From: Lamellibrachia satsuma
Taxonomy: Eukaryota; Annelida; Polychaeta; Sabellida; Siboglinidae
DNA: 64,000 nucleotides
Assembly: GCA_033239005.1 (NCBI GenBank)
Contig: BSQZ01000004.1
Coordinates: 10,603,007 to 10,667,006, forward strand
Reading direction: 5' to 3'
This document shows, piece by piece, positions 11,991-23,249 of this stretch. The notes under the pieces are model-generated. The model did no database searches. It saw nothing but the letters and a program-made list of their open reading frames with translations, and was not told the DNA's origin. A program made the translations under genes and the position numbers. Position 1 is the first letter of the stretch. Each line of letters opens with the position of its first letter.

Positions 11991-14508
11991 ATCCCAGTAG
12001 CCCCCGTGTCTCTAGCCCCCATCCCAGTAGCCCCCCTCCCCCTCCGAGGTGTGAGAATTGAGTGCCACTAGCCCTCCAGTCAGTATGCTGTTGAATTAAC
12101 ACACACCCTCTTTCTAGATATTTCTAATTGGTCTAGTACCCCTAGCTCCCCCCATCCCACTAGCCCCCCGGGGGCTACTGGCACTAACAGGGGGCTAGTG
12201 GCACTACTTATCATTTTGCCAAAGCCCCCTGGCTGTTCCATTCAGTGTTCTATCCCACCTTAACTTTAGGGGTGAACAAATTTAGGTACCTGATTTTAAA
12301 TAAGAAAATAGTCATATATCTGGTGCATATTCAAGGAATGTCGGACTTTTTTATTGGATGGAAACTGTAAAAACCCTCTTTTATTTGTCATACACAGATA
12401 CAGGTAAACAACCATTAAGAGAAATATACAGTAAATGGAAATGTAACATAAAAAATAATGCTGTGTTCATAGCAGTGATCAAAACATTGTTGTGAGAAAA
12501 CATTACAATATCTTATAAAAGTTGATGATAAGTTGTTTGCACATATAATACCATATCCATATGCAAGCATGACTAGTCAATGAAATTAAATGAAATTGTC
12601 CATCATGTGTCCAATGGCACTGAGATACAACTCAATTCCCCGGTCACACAGCATGTATTCCAGGCCAAGTTCGTCCAAACGAGCATCGAGGTTGATGTAC
12701 TTCTTCCTGCGCTTGGGAGCGGGCTGACCCGACTGTAGCTGGAGGATGGAGACGAGTGATGCGGCTTCCTCTTGGCTGAACAGCTCGACCACCTCAAAGA
12801 TATTGGCGTGTATCTTGCCTGCCTTCCGCATGAGTCGTGTATGATACCCTTCAACGTGATTGTTGGTGTGATTGGCCGTCATATTTAAAGTAATTCCACA
12901 TTTCAATTGGATACTGCCCGTTCATCCATGTCCTGTCGAAGTAGTCATTGAAGTCTCGTACACGGGGTGCATCTGGTACTGTGTTCTTGACAAATTGAAA
13001 TGCGTCTTTCACATGTGGCACGGGGACGAATGGCATCGCTAGTAGCATACGAAACCAATTCCTGTGGTCAGCGTTCTCTCTGTAGCTCACGGATAGTCCT
13101 ATACCTTGGATTCTCCGCCACAGACACTGGGCGTAGTGGAAGTAGCACCCCTTGACAATCACTCCGGGGAACACGTGTAGGCAGGCATTCATCAGACCTT
13201 TCTCAAAATCCTGCATGATACGTTGGGGGCTGATGGTGAATCCGATTGATTCAGACATTTCCTTCACCAAACTGAGGAAACGAATGTAGGTGTTCCCATC
13301 TTTGTTGGGGAGCAGACCAAACACAAGTGGCAGCATCACTCCAAGAGTGAATGCATGCAATGTGACTATTTGATAAAACAGCCGTGGTGTTGTTGCAAAC
13401 GTCCCATCCATGTGATAGGTATCAGCATTCGCTAGCGCATGCAGAGCGGAGTTGGATGCAAACGCTATTATTTTGTCGACTCCATCGCCATCCTCGCCAA
13501 GCATGAACCGATCTCCTTGAACCGTAGTTGTCCACTGGCCATCCAGGTCAATGTCACCTCTTGTGGATGGCATTAGGGGGAAACGTTTCCTCCGTTCATG
13601 GTACAGTGATGACCTGACATGCTGGTATTGAGGCAGAGCAGATGCTGTCTCACCTGGTGAAGCCATCGCAGTCGAACTTTGTTGAAGCAGTTTCACCTTT
13701 TCCTGATCGCAAATCGCCTGCATTGAAGTCGTTTCATCCCTGGCTCGCTTCCTCATGTTTCCTCTCAACTGTCGCGCTTTTACGTCACCAGGGTTGGGTT
13801 GGTGATTGTGGCTATCTTCAGCTTTCACCACAGTTCCATCATCGCTGACCACCACAAATGCCTTACACTTCACACTTTTTCTATTGTTACATGTGAACAT
13901 CATTCCATTTGTCAACGCTTTCGATTTGTGATAGGTATAACTGTTCAAAACAGCAACAGGAAGTCCCCTAGCACCTTCGATGACCTCAACACTTGCAGCC
14001 ATGTTTCACGTGTCATTCCAAACTCAAATATAAAATTCAACATGAAACTCAGGCCAGCTAGAGCAGAGCAGCTCAACATATCCTTTCCTTATTGGCTAGA
14101 AATGTGTGAACTGACAGGCACAGAACACCACAAATCCACAAACAATAGTTTATTCAGTTAAAGGTTAGGGCAATTGACTTTCAATAGCTTTTACCTGGAT
14201 GAGGGCAATTAGCTCTTATGTGTGAGTTAAATTGGGTTTTGCTCACCTCAAACAAGCTTTATGTAGAGGATTTACTTTAACTCTTAGGACAGTGAGCTTT
14301 TCATACCACACAATTGATGTGTGAAAGTTACATAGAGCTTCAAATGGTCGACCCTTCAAATGATTAACTCTACCTACAACTAGAAATATCTAGAAAGAGG
14401 GGGTGTGTTAAATCAACAGCATACTGACTGGAGGGCTAGTGGCACTCAATTCTCACACTTCGGGGGGGCTACTGGGACGGGGGCTAGAGACACGGGGGCT
14501 ACTGGGAT
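11991..14508 (-). mobile_element. MULE-type DNA transposon, copy A
   Basis: The element is about 2.5 kb with long terminal inverted repeats: 11991-12125 and 14381-14508 are reverse complements, starting ATCCCAGTAGCCCCCGTGTC. The transposase gene (12586-14002) is on the minus strand. The TIR length and the transposase class both fit Mutator-like elements. No exact 8-10 bp target duplication borders this copy; a 9-bp word GATCTAATG occurs 5 bp left of it and again at 18578, just outside copy B. Two further C-rich blocks (12140-12240) lie inside the left end. Confidence 0.85.
12586..14002 (-). pseudogene. FLYWCH-MULE transposase with one frameshift
   Basis: The N-terminal 383 codons (14002-12851) begin with a FLYWCH-type zinc finger: C38, C46, H65 and H67. 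A MULE catalytic domain follows, with D199 in MDGTF and D265 in MQDFEKG, then the CxxH-like GCYFHYAQCLW. The frame breaks at about 12885 by one extra base, judged against copy B. It resumes with NNHVEGYHTRLMRKAG (likely catalytic Glu) and ends at 12586. With that base removed it would be about 480 residues, close to the usual size. The start is the ATG at 14002, preceded by AT-rich leader. The protein binds TIRs and cuts by a DDE mechanism. Only this lesion is obvious, so the copy is fairly young. Confidence 0.9.
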
Positions 14509-14542
14509 ACTACCTTCTAATTGTAGGTACAGTTAATCATTT

Positions 14543-16364
14543 AACAAGATTTAACAAGATTTGCCATCCAAGCCTAAGGCCCAGATGGCAAGTGGACAAG
14601 GAAGCCATTGGCTTATCGAGAGTCCAACAAAGTTCATCTACTTATAACCCGCCCTCCTGAGATATGTGTCAACCTTGTTTTTAAACATATTCACGCTGCT
14701 AGCAGTTACACAATCTGTAGACAATTTGTTCCATTCATTTATTGTCCTCTGTGAGAACGAGTGCTTCCTGATGTCCAATCTACATTGATCCTTTACTAAT
14801 TTTACCTCATATCCTCTAGTTCTGCTATCCTTCTTGAGTGAGAAAAACATATTTCTATCAATATTTTCATACCCATTCAATATCTTAAAAACTTCAATCT
14901 GATCTCTTAACCTGCTTGTCTCTAGAGTTGTTAAACCACATTCTTTCATGCGTTCTTCATAACTAAGGTCTCTCAGTTCTGGAATCATTTTAGTTGATCT
15001 CCTTTGTATGTGTTCAAGCGTATCTATATCCTTGTTACGATATGGTCTCCATGCTTGTATACGGTATTCTAAATGAGGTCTAACTATTGCTTTATAAAGA
15101 GGTATAATTAACTTTTTTCCCTCGTATGTTATGTTTCTTCTAATCAATCCAAGAATTTTATTACCCTTTGAAGCTGCGATACTACACTGCTCTGAAACTT
15201 TCATATCAGCGCTTATTGTACTCCTAAGTCCTTTTCTTTTACAGTAGTACCCATTTTATAGTTTACATTCAAGTTCCCATGTCCTGTATGTAGGCATTTA
15301 CATTTCCCAAAATTGAACAACATCTGCCATTTCTCAGACCATTTCACTAATCTGTCTACACCGTTTTGTAAATGTTGTTTATCACCATCAGTATTAACCT
15401 TTCTAAACAGTTTTGTGTCATCCGCAAATTTCAGTACGTTACTTGTTATACTGTTGTCCAAGTCATTGATATATATTAAGAATAATATAGGTCCTGATAC
15501 TGATCCTTGAGGTACCCCACTCAAAACCGATTTCCAATTTGAAACTTCTCCATCTACTACAACTCGTTGTCTTCTGTCAGTCAGCCATTGTTCTATCCAG
15601 TCAGTTATGCTATCCCTGATACCATGGGCTTTTAATTTAAGTAGTAATCTTTGATCTGGCACTTTGTCAAAAGCTTTCTGAAAATCTAAGTAGATAATAT
15701 CAACTGGCGATCCCACGTCTATCCACTTAGTGATTTCTTCCAAAAAACATAACATATTTGTTAAGCTTGACCTCGCTTTATGGAATCCATGTTGAGATGA
15801 ATTTAATAATTTATGCTTAACGAGGAAGTCCACCATATGGTCTTTAATTAACCTTTCTAATAATTTACAAATCACTGACGTTAAACTCACTGGTCTGTAA
15901 TTCTCTGACTTATTTCTTGAACCCTTTTTAAATAATGGTATGATGTTTGCTTCTTTCCATTCAAACGGAACAACTCCCTCTTTTAATGACAAGTTGAATA
16001 CTCTTGCAAGTGGTATACTGATTTGTTCTACTGTTTCCATTAGTAATTTTGGAGGAATCCCATCCACTCCTGGTGATTTGTTATCCTTCATTGCCTTTAT
16101 TTTCTTAGCTACCAATTCTGGAGTTACAACTAACAGACCTAAATACTCAGATTTAGCCTCCTGAAATTTAGCATCAGCAACTGGTAATGAACTAATATCT
16201 TCTTTGGTAAACACTGAACTGAAGTAACCATTTAGGTCTTCCGCCATTAAAAACCCCTGTGATATTATATTTCCAGCACTGTCTTCTAGAGGTCCAACCT
16301 TGTCTTGTACGTTTTGTTTACTCCTAACATATGCATATAAACTCTTGCTGTCATTTTTTATGTT
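14543..16364 (-). mobile_element. CR1-type LINE, 5'-truncated, inserted in MULE copy B
   Basis: The element is bounded by a 7-bp direct repeat ATCATTT (14536-14542 and 16365-16371). Its 3' end (left, minus strand) carries a short tandem tail of AAATCTTGTTA units, typical of CR1-like elements that end in short repeats rather than poly(A). Sequence on both sides belongs to MULE copy B, so it inserted after B was in place. Fragments of the same family lie at 41070-41775, 52010-52800 and 56424-56530, all in the same orientation. Confidence 0.9.
14638..16364 (-). pseudogene. CR1 reverse transcriptase
   Basis: The main frame (16364-15213) starts inside the linker after the endonuclease (KNDSKSLYAYVRSKQ) and contains NKSPGVDGIP, SENYRPVSLTSV, SQHGFHKARSS, YLDFQKAFDKVP, GVPQGSVSGPILF and the catalytic KFADDTKLF. 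It breaks near 15210, where a small deletion relative to the copy at 52.5 kb removes a few residues and shifts frame. The C-terminal part (15204-14638) has MKVSEQC, HLEYRIQAWRPYR and LTTLETSRLRDQIEVFK. The catalytic core looks intact, but the element lacks its endonuclease and ORF1. The open frame continues upstream into MULE sequence by chance. Confidence 0.9.
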
Positions 16365-16676
16365 ATCATTTGAAGGGTCGACCATTTGAAGCTCCAAGTA
16401 ACTTTCACACATGAATTGTGTGGTATGAAAAGCTCACTATCCTAAGATTTAAAGTAAATCCTCTACATAAAGCTTGTTTGAGGTGAGCAAAACCAAATTT
16501 AACTCACACATGAAAGCTAATTGCCCTGATCCAGGTATAAGCTATTAAAAGTCAATTGCCCTAACTTTTAACTGAATAAACTATTGATTGTGGATTTGTG
16601 GTGTTCTGTGCCTGTCAGTTCACACATTTCTAGCCAATAAGGAAAGGATATGTTGAGCTGCTCTGCTCTAGCTGAC

Positions 16677-17261
16677 ATGTTCCCCGGAGTGATTGTCAAG
16701 GGGTGCTACTTCCACTATGCCCAGTGTCTGTGGCGGTGAATCCAAGGTATAGGACTATCCGTGAGCTACAGAGAGAACGCTGACCACAGGAATTGGTTTC
16801 ATATGCTACTAGCGATGCCATTCATCCGTGTGCCACATGTGAAACACGCATTTCAATTTGTCAAGAACACAGCACCGGACGTACCCTGTGTACGAGACTT
16901 CAATGACTACTTCGACAGGACATGAATGAACGGGCAGTATCCAATCGAAATGTGGAATTTCTTTAAATATGACGGCCCTCGCACCAACAATCACATTGAA
17001 GGGTTAACACGACTCATGCGGAAGGCAGGCAAGATATACCCCAATATCTTTGAGGTGGTCGAGCTGTTCAGCCAAGAGGAAGCCGCATCACTCGTCTCCA
17101 TCCTCCAGCTACAGTCGGGTCAGCCCGCTCCCAAGCGCAGGAAGAAGTACATCAACCTCAACGCTTGTTTGGACGAACTTGGACTGGAATACATGCTGTG
17201 TGACCGGGGAATTGAGTCATATCTCAGTGCCATTGGACACATGATGGACAATTTCATTTAA
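16677..17261 (+). pseudogene. MULE transposase C-terminal fragment
   Basis: Starting just after the internal deletion, the frame reads as the second half of the copy A transposase: MFPGVIVKGCYFHYAQCL-like, then MNGQYPIEMWNFF, NNHIEG and KAGKIYPNIFEVVELFSQEE, ending at a TAA at 17259-17261. Two tryptophan-equivalent positions are TGA stops (about 16738 and 16923). It keeps the reading frame across the site where copy A has its extra base, which shows that the lesion in A is an insertion. Confidence 0.85.
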
Positions 17262-17611
17262 TTTCATTGACTAGTAATGATTGCATATGGATATGGTATT
17301 ATATGTGCAAACAACTTATTATCAACTTTGATAAGACATTGTAATGGTTTCTAACAACAATGTTTTGATCACTCACTGTTTTTATGTTACATTTCCATTT
17401 ACTGTCTGTCTGTCTTCTCTTAATGGTTGGTTACCTGTATCTGTGTATGACAAATAAAAGAGGGTTTTACGGTGTCCCTCCAATCAAACAAATCTTATAT
17501 TTCTTGAATGTGCACCAGATATATGACTATTTTTTTATTTAAAATCAGGTACCTAAATTTGTTCACCCCTAAAGTTAAGGTGGGATAGAACACTGAATGG
17601 AACAGCCAGGT

Positions 17612-18483
17612 TGTACTGGGCACATGCTTCTCATAACATGGCTCATTACATTATCGAGTAAGTTTCGCCGTTACTCTAATCATCGAATCAGTTCCCGGAT
17701 CAACCTACTTCATTCAGCTTACCAGGTCCTAACTCAATTGACTAGTAATAGTAACAGAAAAACTTACCCTTTGCATAACAGAAGTCCAGGTTGGCTATAA
17801 CATAGCAGAACCGCCTTTACTCGTAGGACATTTCCGCATCAATACAATTGTTGTCTTCTGTTTGATTCTTACTATAAGTATAACTCTCTTCCGTCAAGAC
17901 TAGAAGTAAAACTCATTCTAACACTCTTCCACCAAGACCAAACTAAAACTGACTATCTGTATTTTTGGCATGCATTTATATGCTTTCTTGCACCAGTCAC
18001 AGTCATGATCAGTCCTCCCAGAAGGGAGGGCATGTCCTTATAAGTTAACAAAGCAGTCTCAGCCGTGGACCACTATTCTGGGCATCCTAGGCTAACCCAC
18101 ACAAATATATATATCTGGACACTCCCCTGCCTGCTTTATGTAACTACACTGTTCGCTTTCTAGAACAACAACTTTGAGTGCGCTTCTACTCTTGGCTATT
18201 CTGTCCTTGAACGGGTCAGCATGCATCGTTAATACAGTTGTACCATCCGCTATCTCGATATAGGTGTTGAGTGTGCTTCTACTCGTGGCTACTCTAGGAC
18301 GGGTCAGCAGATATCGTTAATATAGTTGTAGTCTTCTACTGGGGCAGTCTGTTTTGATATAGCCTTTTCTAGGAGGCTGACCTATTCGTTCGCTCTCACT
18401 TACTTAGTTGTTTTCCTTCCATCAATCCGTTTACACACAACTTGTCTCCCTGCTATAACTAGAGGGGCACATGACTTTACACT
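17612..18483. mobile_element. Insertion in MULE copy B, possible solo LTR
   Basis: Comparison with copy A shows about 870 extra bases between CAGCCAGG and GGCTTTGG. The inserted DNA can be bounded as TGTACTGGGC to CTTTACA, compatible with LTR ends, but no target duplication is clear. It contains two copies of a roughly 70-85 bp block (18175-18250 and 18258-18330) with TTCTACTC, ACGGGTCAGCA and ATCGTTAATA words. No protein is encoded; the short ORF at 17597-17800 has no recognisable domain. A solo LTR is a guess. Confidence 0.5.
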
Positions 18484-18583
18484 GTGGCTTTGGCAAAATG
18501 ATAAGAAGTACCTCTAGCCCCCCCTATAGTGCCAGTAGCCCCCCCTGCCCCAAGGGGAGGGCTAGGGGTACTAGACCGATCTA

Positions 18584-18805
18584 ATGACCCAACAAGTTCA
18601 CTTGGCTGGAAGTAGCCAGCCTCAAATGTTTACTTTAGACCTATTGGCAGAGGCAATGAAGCCATGATTAGCCATCAATGTATTACCCTTTGACCCTACC
18701 AGTGAACATTCTATTGTCTTCCCTCCAAATCTTGCTTGGCTGAATGACCTGCCCACTGGCAACTTAATTCCAGTGCCCACCCCAGGTGGTATTTGGTATT
18801 TTTTA
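18584..18805 (+). pseudogene. Unrecognised coding-like stretch
   Basis: An ATG at 18584, just outside MULE copy B, starts about 70 codons of non-repetitive open sequence with one TGA stop at about codon 27. It includes MTQQVHLAGSSQPQMFTLD and later FPPNLAWLNDLPTGNLIPVP. The Gln/Pro-rich opening resembles gag-like N-termini, but no domain is recognised. It may be a transposon relic or chance. Confidence 0.25.
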
Positions 18806-19120
18806 ATTGTGTTAACTAGTGTCTACTCCTTAGTGTCTACAATTTCCCCAGTATTGATTCATTCCCACTTGTACTAATTCACACATATCAGAACCTGATC
18901 TGTCTCAGGGTAGTGACTGCAGGCCTGCTGGAAATGCCACTGGTTGTCCGTGCTGGTGGGTGACATTTAATTGAAATATAAATTAATACCAAATTAACTG
19001 CCCTTACTGGTAACATTAATTAATTAAATTAAGTTAACTTAGTTGAGCTAAATTTACAACTTAAATTCTTGTGGGGTGGGGGGAGCCATTCTGCAATCGT
19101 GCATTACAGATTGGCCTTGT

Positions 19121-19903
19121 GTGGTTGGTTCCCCCACCTTTGCTGATATTTTGTCAGAGTATATAAACTAGGTCACAACTGTTTTCATTGTATAAAAATA
19201 ATGTTTTTATGATGTATACATATTATTGTATTGCATTTTTCTATTTGGCTTATTATAAAGCTCGTATACAAACATACATTTGACTTTGTTGTCTTCAGCA
19301 AACGAGCCACGGTTTCCATGTCATTAACTCTTTTGTAGGTAGCTTTGTCCCGCATAAAACCATCATTTGAATTGAAAACTCAAATGATATTTATGTGGGC
19401 AAGGCTGCAGCTTATATTTTGATTGTACGGTAAGCCGACCTCACCATGTGACAATTTCTTACAATCAAAATGCACGCATAATAATTAGCCTCTCTTTTGA
19501 TATTGGCCAAAGTTTACGAAGGTAAAATATTTGTTGCTCTCGATATTTTTTAATGTTTTTACCCACCCTCCTACCCCATCTACACCAGTGTTTGTTTGAT
19601 TTCTAGTTGGGTCGGTTTACTAACTTTGTGTGATATATGTTCGGTGGTGGGTTCACCCACCTTTGGTGGTTGGTTCCCCCACCTTTGCTGATATTTTGTC
19701 AGAGTATATAAACTAGGTCACAACTGTTTTCATTGTATAAAAATAATGTATTTATGATGTATACATATTATTGTATTGCATTTTTCTATTTGGCTTATTA
19801 TAAAGCTCGTATACAAACATACATTTGACTTTGTTGTCTTCAGCAAACGAGCCACGGTTTCCATGTCATTAACTCTTTTGTAGGTAGCTTTGTCCCGCAT
19901 AAA
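19121..19903 (+). repeat. Paired 238-bp direct repeats (TRIM-like unit)
   Basis: 19121-19358 and 19666-19903 are the same length (238 bp) and nearly identical. Each starts GTGGTTGGTTCCCCCACC, has a TATA-like GAGTATATAAAC, and ends TTTGTCCCGCATAAA. They flank a 307-bp interior that contains a short palindrome (ATCATTTGAATT) and a CCACCCTCCTACCCC tract but no ORF. A diverged relative lies at 51391-51637. This is what a miniature LTR retrotransposon would look like; a tandem satellite dimer is the alternative. Confidence 0.7.
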
Positions 19904-20254
19904 TTAGGGTTATGGTTTGCATCAGGGTTGAGTTAGGGTTAGGTAAACAAATCTCGTACCCTAATCATAAGCCAATAAATTAAAGCCATATATAACAAAT
20001 ATGTTATAATACTTAATAGTAATGACAATAAACAGTTGATTATTTTTCTTAAGGATATTTGTCCGTTTGATGCAGTTGATTGTGATGGATTTCTAGAACT
20101 CTTTCAGCACACTATGGACAGTAGACAGTAGACTAGTCGACATTATACAATGTTCATATATTATTTTTGTTATGTTATTTAATAAAACAGTACATATGTA
20201 ATACAGTTTATTTGTGTTTCGTTTTTATTATAAGATAATAGGTTTCTCTTTTAA

Positions 20255-20485
20255 AATTTTAGCGGGCTGTGGGCTTACCCATCTTAGGCTCGCAGATATG
20301 GGCCGGGCCGGGCCTGGGCTTGGAACGACGGGCCGGGCTGGGCCTGGGCCAAACATTAACAGTCTGTGTCAGGCCTGGGCCTAAATTCTAGTTTGCGGGC
20401 CTGGGCTGGGTTTGACAAATTTCTGCAGGCCTGGATTCTACCTGCTAATTGCGGGCCGGGCTTGGGCTCAAATTATAGGCCCCTG
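20255..20485. repeat. GGGCC-rich interspersed repeat, copy 2
   Basis: GC-rich phrases such as GGGCCGGGCCGGGCCTGGGC match the style and orientation of 11165-11335. No gene is present. Together the two blocks could mark the ends of an old large element containing everything between, but nothing else supports that. Confidence 0.5.
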
Positions 20486-20806
20486 CAGGGCACTACTGAG
20501 TGAGGCTGAGTGCGTACATGCGTGTGTGTGCATGCATGCTGTAGAAATTTTTATAACTTTAAGTCCTGTCACCTGGTGTCTTTTGGGGGAAATGGACACC
20601 CCCTTTTTCAGGGTCTGGATATGCCCATGCTAAATATTGCAGTGTTTCATTTCAAATTATATGTATCCTTCACATATCAAAGAGCTTGTTTGTGCATCAC
20701 AAATGCAGCACTGCATACTTTATTTAATATAATTCAGCAATGAAATTAATGACATCATCAATTGTCATAACAAATAGAAAGAAACAGATTGTTCAGCTGT
20801 ACTTAC

Positions 20807-20860
20807 ATTTTTACCCATGACTATGTGGTTCTTCAGTAGTATTTGTAGTTTCCCTTTTCC
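20807..20860 (-). CDS. FAS1-domain gene, exon 7 (stabilin-like)
   Basis: On the minus strand, TATATTTCAG precedes an 18-codon exon and GTAAGT follows it; both borders are phase 0. The peptide GKGKLQILLKNHIVMGKN matches the central YH motif region of fasciclin-1 domains (usual form LLKYHIVPG). It follows naturally on the previous exon's LNYLMSGE. The remainder of this second FAS1 domain (about 50-60 residues to the NGxIHxxD motif) should lie further left but was not found, so the gene continues past transposon-rich DNA or is truncated. Confidence rests on splice sites plus motif; the exon is short. Confidence 0.75.
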
Positions 20861-22155
20861 CTGAAATATAGGTGATTCGAACATGTAAAGTGTGATACTG
20901 ACAATAAACCAATACACCAATTTGTTAAGTTAGTACTTAATTATTATAAGCAGTAGAAGTTGTCTGCCAGAAACATAGGTGCTGAGGGAAACCGTTAACT
21001 GCTACAAACCCTCTTCACAATAGCAGTGAATAGCAGTACAATGAAAAATGGGTGGGCTATCCAAATGAGCAACCACCGTCAATTACCCTTTTGTATGGAA
21101 GTAATGTCTAAATACATCATTCCATGTATGTACAGCCAATTTTACAATTAACGTACATATTAAGTAACATATTATCCCATTTCAAAAGCTGCCTGCAGAC
21201 TTGCTATATCCTTGTAATGTTTCCAATTATACCTTCACATTTTTAGAATTTCCAAATGTGTACCAGTGTATAAACATATTGTCTTCACAATTTAAGATGC
21301 TATGAAATGCACATAGTTACATTTTTACCAAGAATTAATAGGTACATGAAAAGATATAATAGATGAGCTGAGTCTATATATTTGGGAGAAAGTTTGGTGG
21401 GACTTTTGTCTGTGGGACTTATGCCCATGTGGCTTTTGTCTGGAGGGTTTTGTATCATGTATCATATGCAAAATAATTTATGTCCACAGCAGCCTGTTAA
21501 AAATTGCAAAGAATTTGATCAATAAAACCTGTAAAAATTACAGTCTGAGCTGTTCCTATCCAGAAAACTAACATTTGACATATTCTTTATGAAAAGCATG
21601 CTTATAGTTCTAATGTCTTAAAAAAATGGGTATAAATGCGTGAGAATGTGAAAAAAGTCATGAAAAAAACAGGAAAATCCTTGTTAAGAAATGTTTATTA
21701 TGACATCCAATTTCTCCAAAACTACAGATTCCAGAGCACAAAACAAATATAGGTTATCTCATTAGTGTTAAACGTATACCATTAGACTTACAATGTAAGC
21801 CTTAATGTAATTTTAGCCATAAGGTCCAAGAGAAATTAAATGTGTTTATTATGAAGACATTGATTCAGAAGGTTTATTATGACATCTGACAGGAAAACAG
21901 TTTTGCCAGAAATCATAATTCAATCACAAGTACTCACTATTTTTCTCTATAACCAATACACTTCTCACATGAACAACCAAACCATTCCAGCTGTTGATTG
22001 CCCAAGTGTCACCCAAAGATTGTCACTGTCTCTGGGTTTCATGATACACATAGCTGAATAAATAGGGAAATGGCATTGATTTCTGTAGGACACCACATAA
22101 AAAACAACAAAGAGGTGTTAATAATATTTTCGATCCAGATGCTGCAACGTTTTTG
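20861..22155. other. Intron 6, left part
   Basis: AT-rich intronic sequence. A block at 21390-21460 (GGGACTTTTGTCTGTGGGAC and similar) belongs to the family seen at 186-302 and 60690-60800. Short ORFs at 21879-22061 and 22070-22327 show no domain. No exon was recognised. Confidence 0.5.
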
Positions 22156-22159
22156 CTTT

Positions 22160-22325
22160 CTAGAAATCACAATAATAATAATAATAAACTTCCATAGCGC
22201 CTATATCCTCAGGAACCTGAGCTCAAAGGCGCAACAAACCAGAATCATTAAGCATTGTCATGAAGAGGGATGCGCAAAAGAACAACGGACCACCAACGGT
22301 TTAAGGTGGAAATGCAATTTGGAAT
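22160..22325. repeat. Interspersed repeat with AGCGCC/AAAGGCGC arms
   Basis: An (AAT)n run is followed by CCATAGCGCCTATATCC and, about 25 bp on, GCTCAAAGGCGC. This small-hairpin arrangement after a trinucleotide run resembles a short MITE or SINE-like repeat commonly seen in invertebrate genomes. The family assignment is from memory of the pattern only. Confidence 0.45.
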
Positions 22326-22424
22326 AGATAATGAAAAAAGGAATTGAGGATCTTAGTAATTTGTCAATAAAAATTTTTAATTGGGATGCATTATGTTCTA
22401 CAAAGCTGTTTTTCAAAACACGAA

Positions 22425-23212
22425 GAGGACAAGAGTGGGACAGTAGAAACTGGTGACTTGATGAGCAGTGTCATCAGAAGACAAGAGTGGGACAGCAGAC
22501 ACTGGTGACTTGATTAGCAGTGTCATCAGAGGACAAGAGTGGGACAGCAGACACTGGTGATTTGATGAGCAGTGTCATCATAGGACCATAGTGGGACTGC
22601 AGACACTAGTGACTTGATGAGCAGTATCATCAGAGGACAAGAGTGGGACAGCAGACACTGGTGACTTGATGAGCAGTGTCATCAGAAGACAAGAGTGGGA
22701 CAGCAGACACTGGTGACTTGATGAGCAGTATCATCAGAGGACAAGAGTGGGACAGCAGACACTGGTGACTTGATTAGCATTGTCATCAGAGGACAAGAGT
22801 GGGACAGCAGACACTGGTGACTTGATGAGCAGTGTCATCAGAAGACAAGAGTGGGACAGCAGACACTGGTGACTTGATGAGCAGTATCATCAGAGGACAA
22901 GAGTGGGACAGCAGACATTGGTAACTTGATGAGCAGTGTCATCAGAGGACCATAGTGGGACAGCAGACACTGGTGACTTGATGAGCAGTATCATCAGAGG
23001 ACAAGAGTGGGACAGCAGACATTGGTAACTTGATGAGCAGTGTCATCAGAGGACAATAGTGGGACAGCAGACACTGGTGACTTGATGAGCAGTGTCATCA
23101 GAAGACAATAGTGGGACAGCAGACACTGGGGACTTGATAAACAGTGTCATCCAAGGACAAGAGTGTGACACTAGAAATTGGTGACTTGAGCATTGTCATC
23201 AGAGGACATGAG
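22425..23212. repeat. Intronic minisatellite, 52-bp unit, about 15 copies
   Basis: Each unit reads GAGGACAAGAGTGGGACAGC, then AGACACTGGTGACTTGATGA, then GCAGTGTCATCA. Variants alternate GTGTC/GTATC and AAGAG/CATAG or AATAG in a partly regular pattern, which suggests expansion in blocks of several units. A stray unit end recurs at 23843-23878. The array lies in intron 6 of the FAS1 gene. Confidence 0.9.
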
Positions 23213-23249
23213 GGAGATTATTTCACCAATGTCATACTGCATAACATTA

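Larger units (their letters stand above)
16372..18577 (+). mobile_element. MULE copy B, inverted relative to copy A, internally deleted
   Basis: 16372-16676 is the reverse complement of about 14060-14366, and 16680-17610 matches the complement of about 12230-13180. 18484-18577 matches the complement of 12131-12240. Another 34 bp of B (14509-14542) lies left of the CR1 insertion. About 870 bp covering the N-terminal transposase is deleted at 16676/16680. An 870-bp foreign segment interrupts it at 17612-18483. B lacks the 130-bp outer TIRs of copy A on both sides. It is the older, more damaged copy. Confidence 0.8.

Noticed and set aside
16365..16412. First 16 codons of the 399-codon CR1 ORF
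   Set aside because: This part lies outside the CR1 target duplication, in MULE copy B sequence, so it is not CR1 protein.
11165..20485. One giant transposon bounded by the two GGGCC-rich blocks
   Set aside because: The blocks are in direct and not inverted orientation, and their edges cannot be matched to a target duplication.
22425..23212. Possible CRISPR-like array (regular units)
   Set aside because: Units are directly contiguous with no unique spacers, and the genome is animal. It is a minisatellite.
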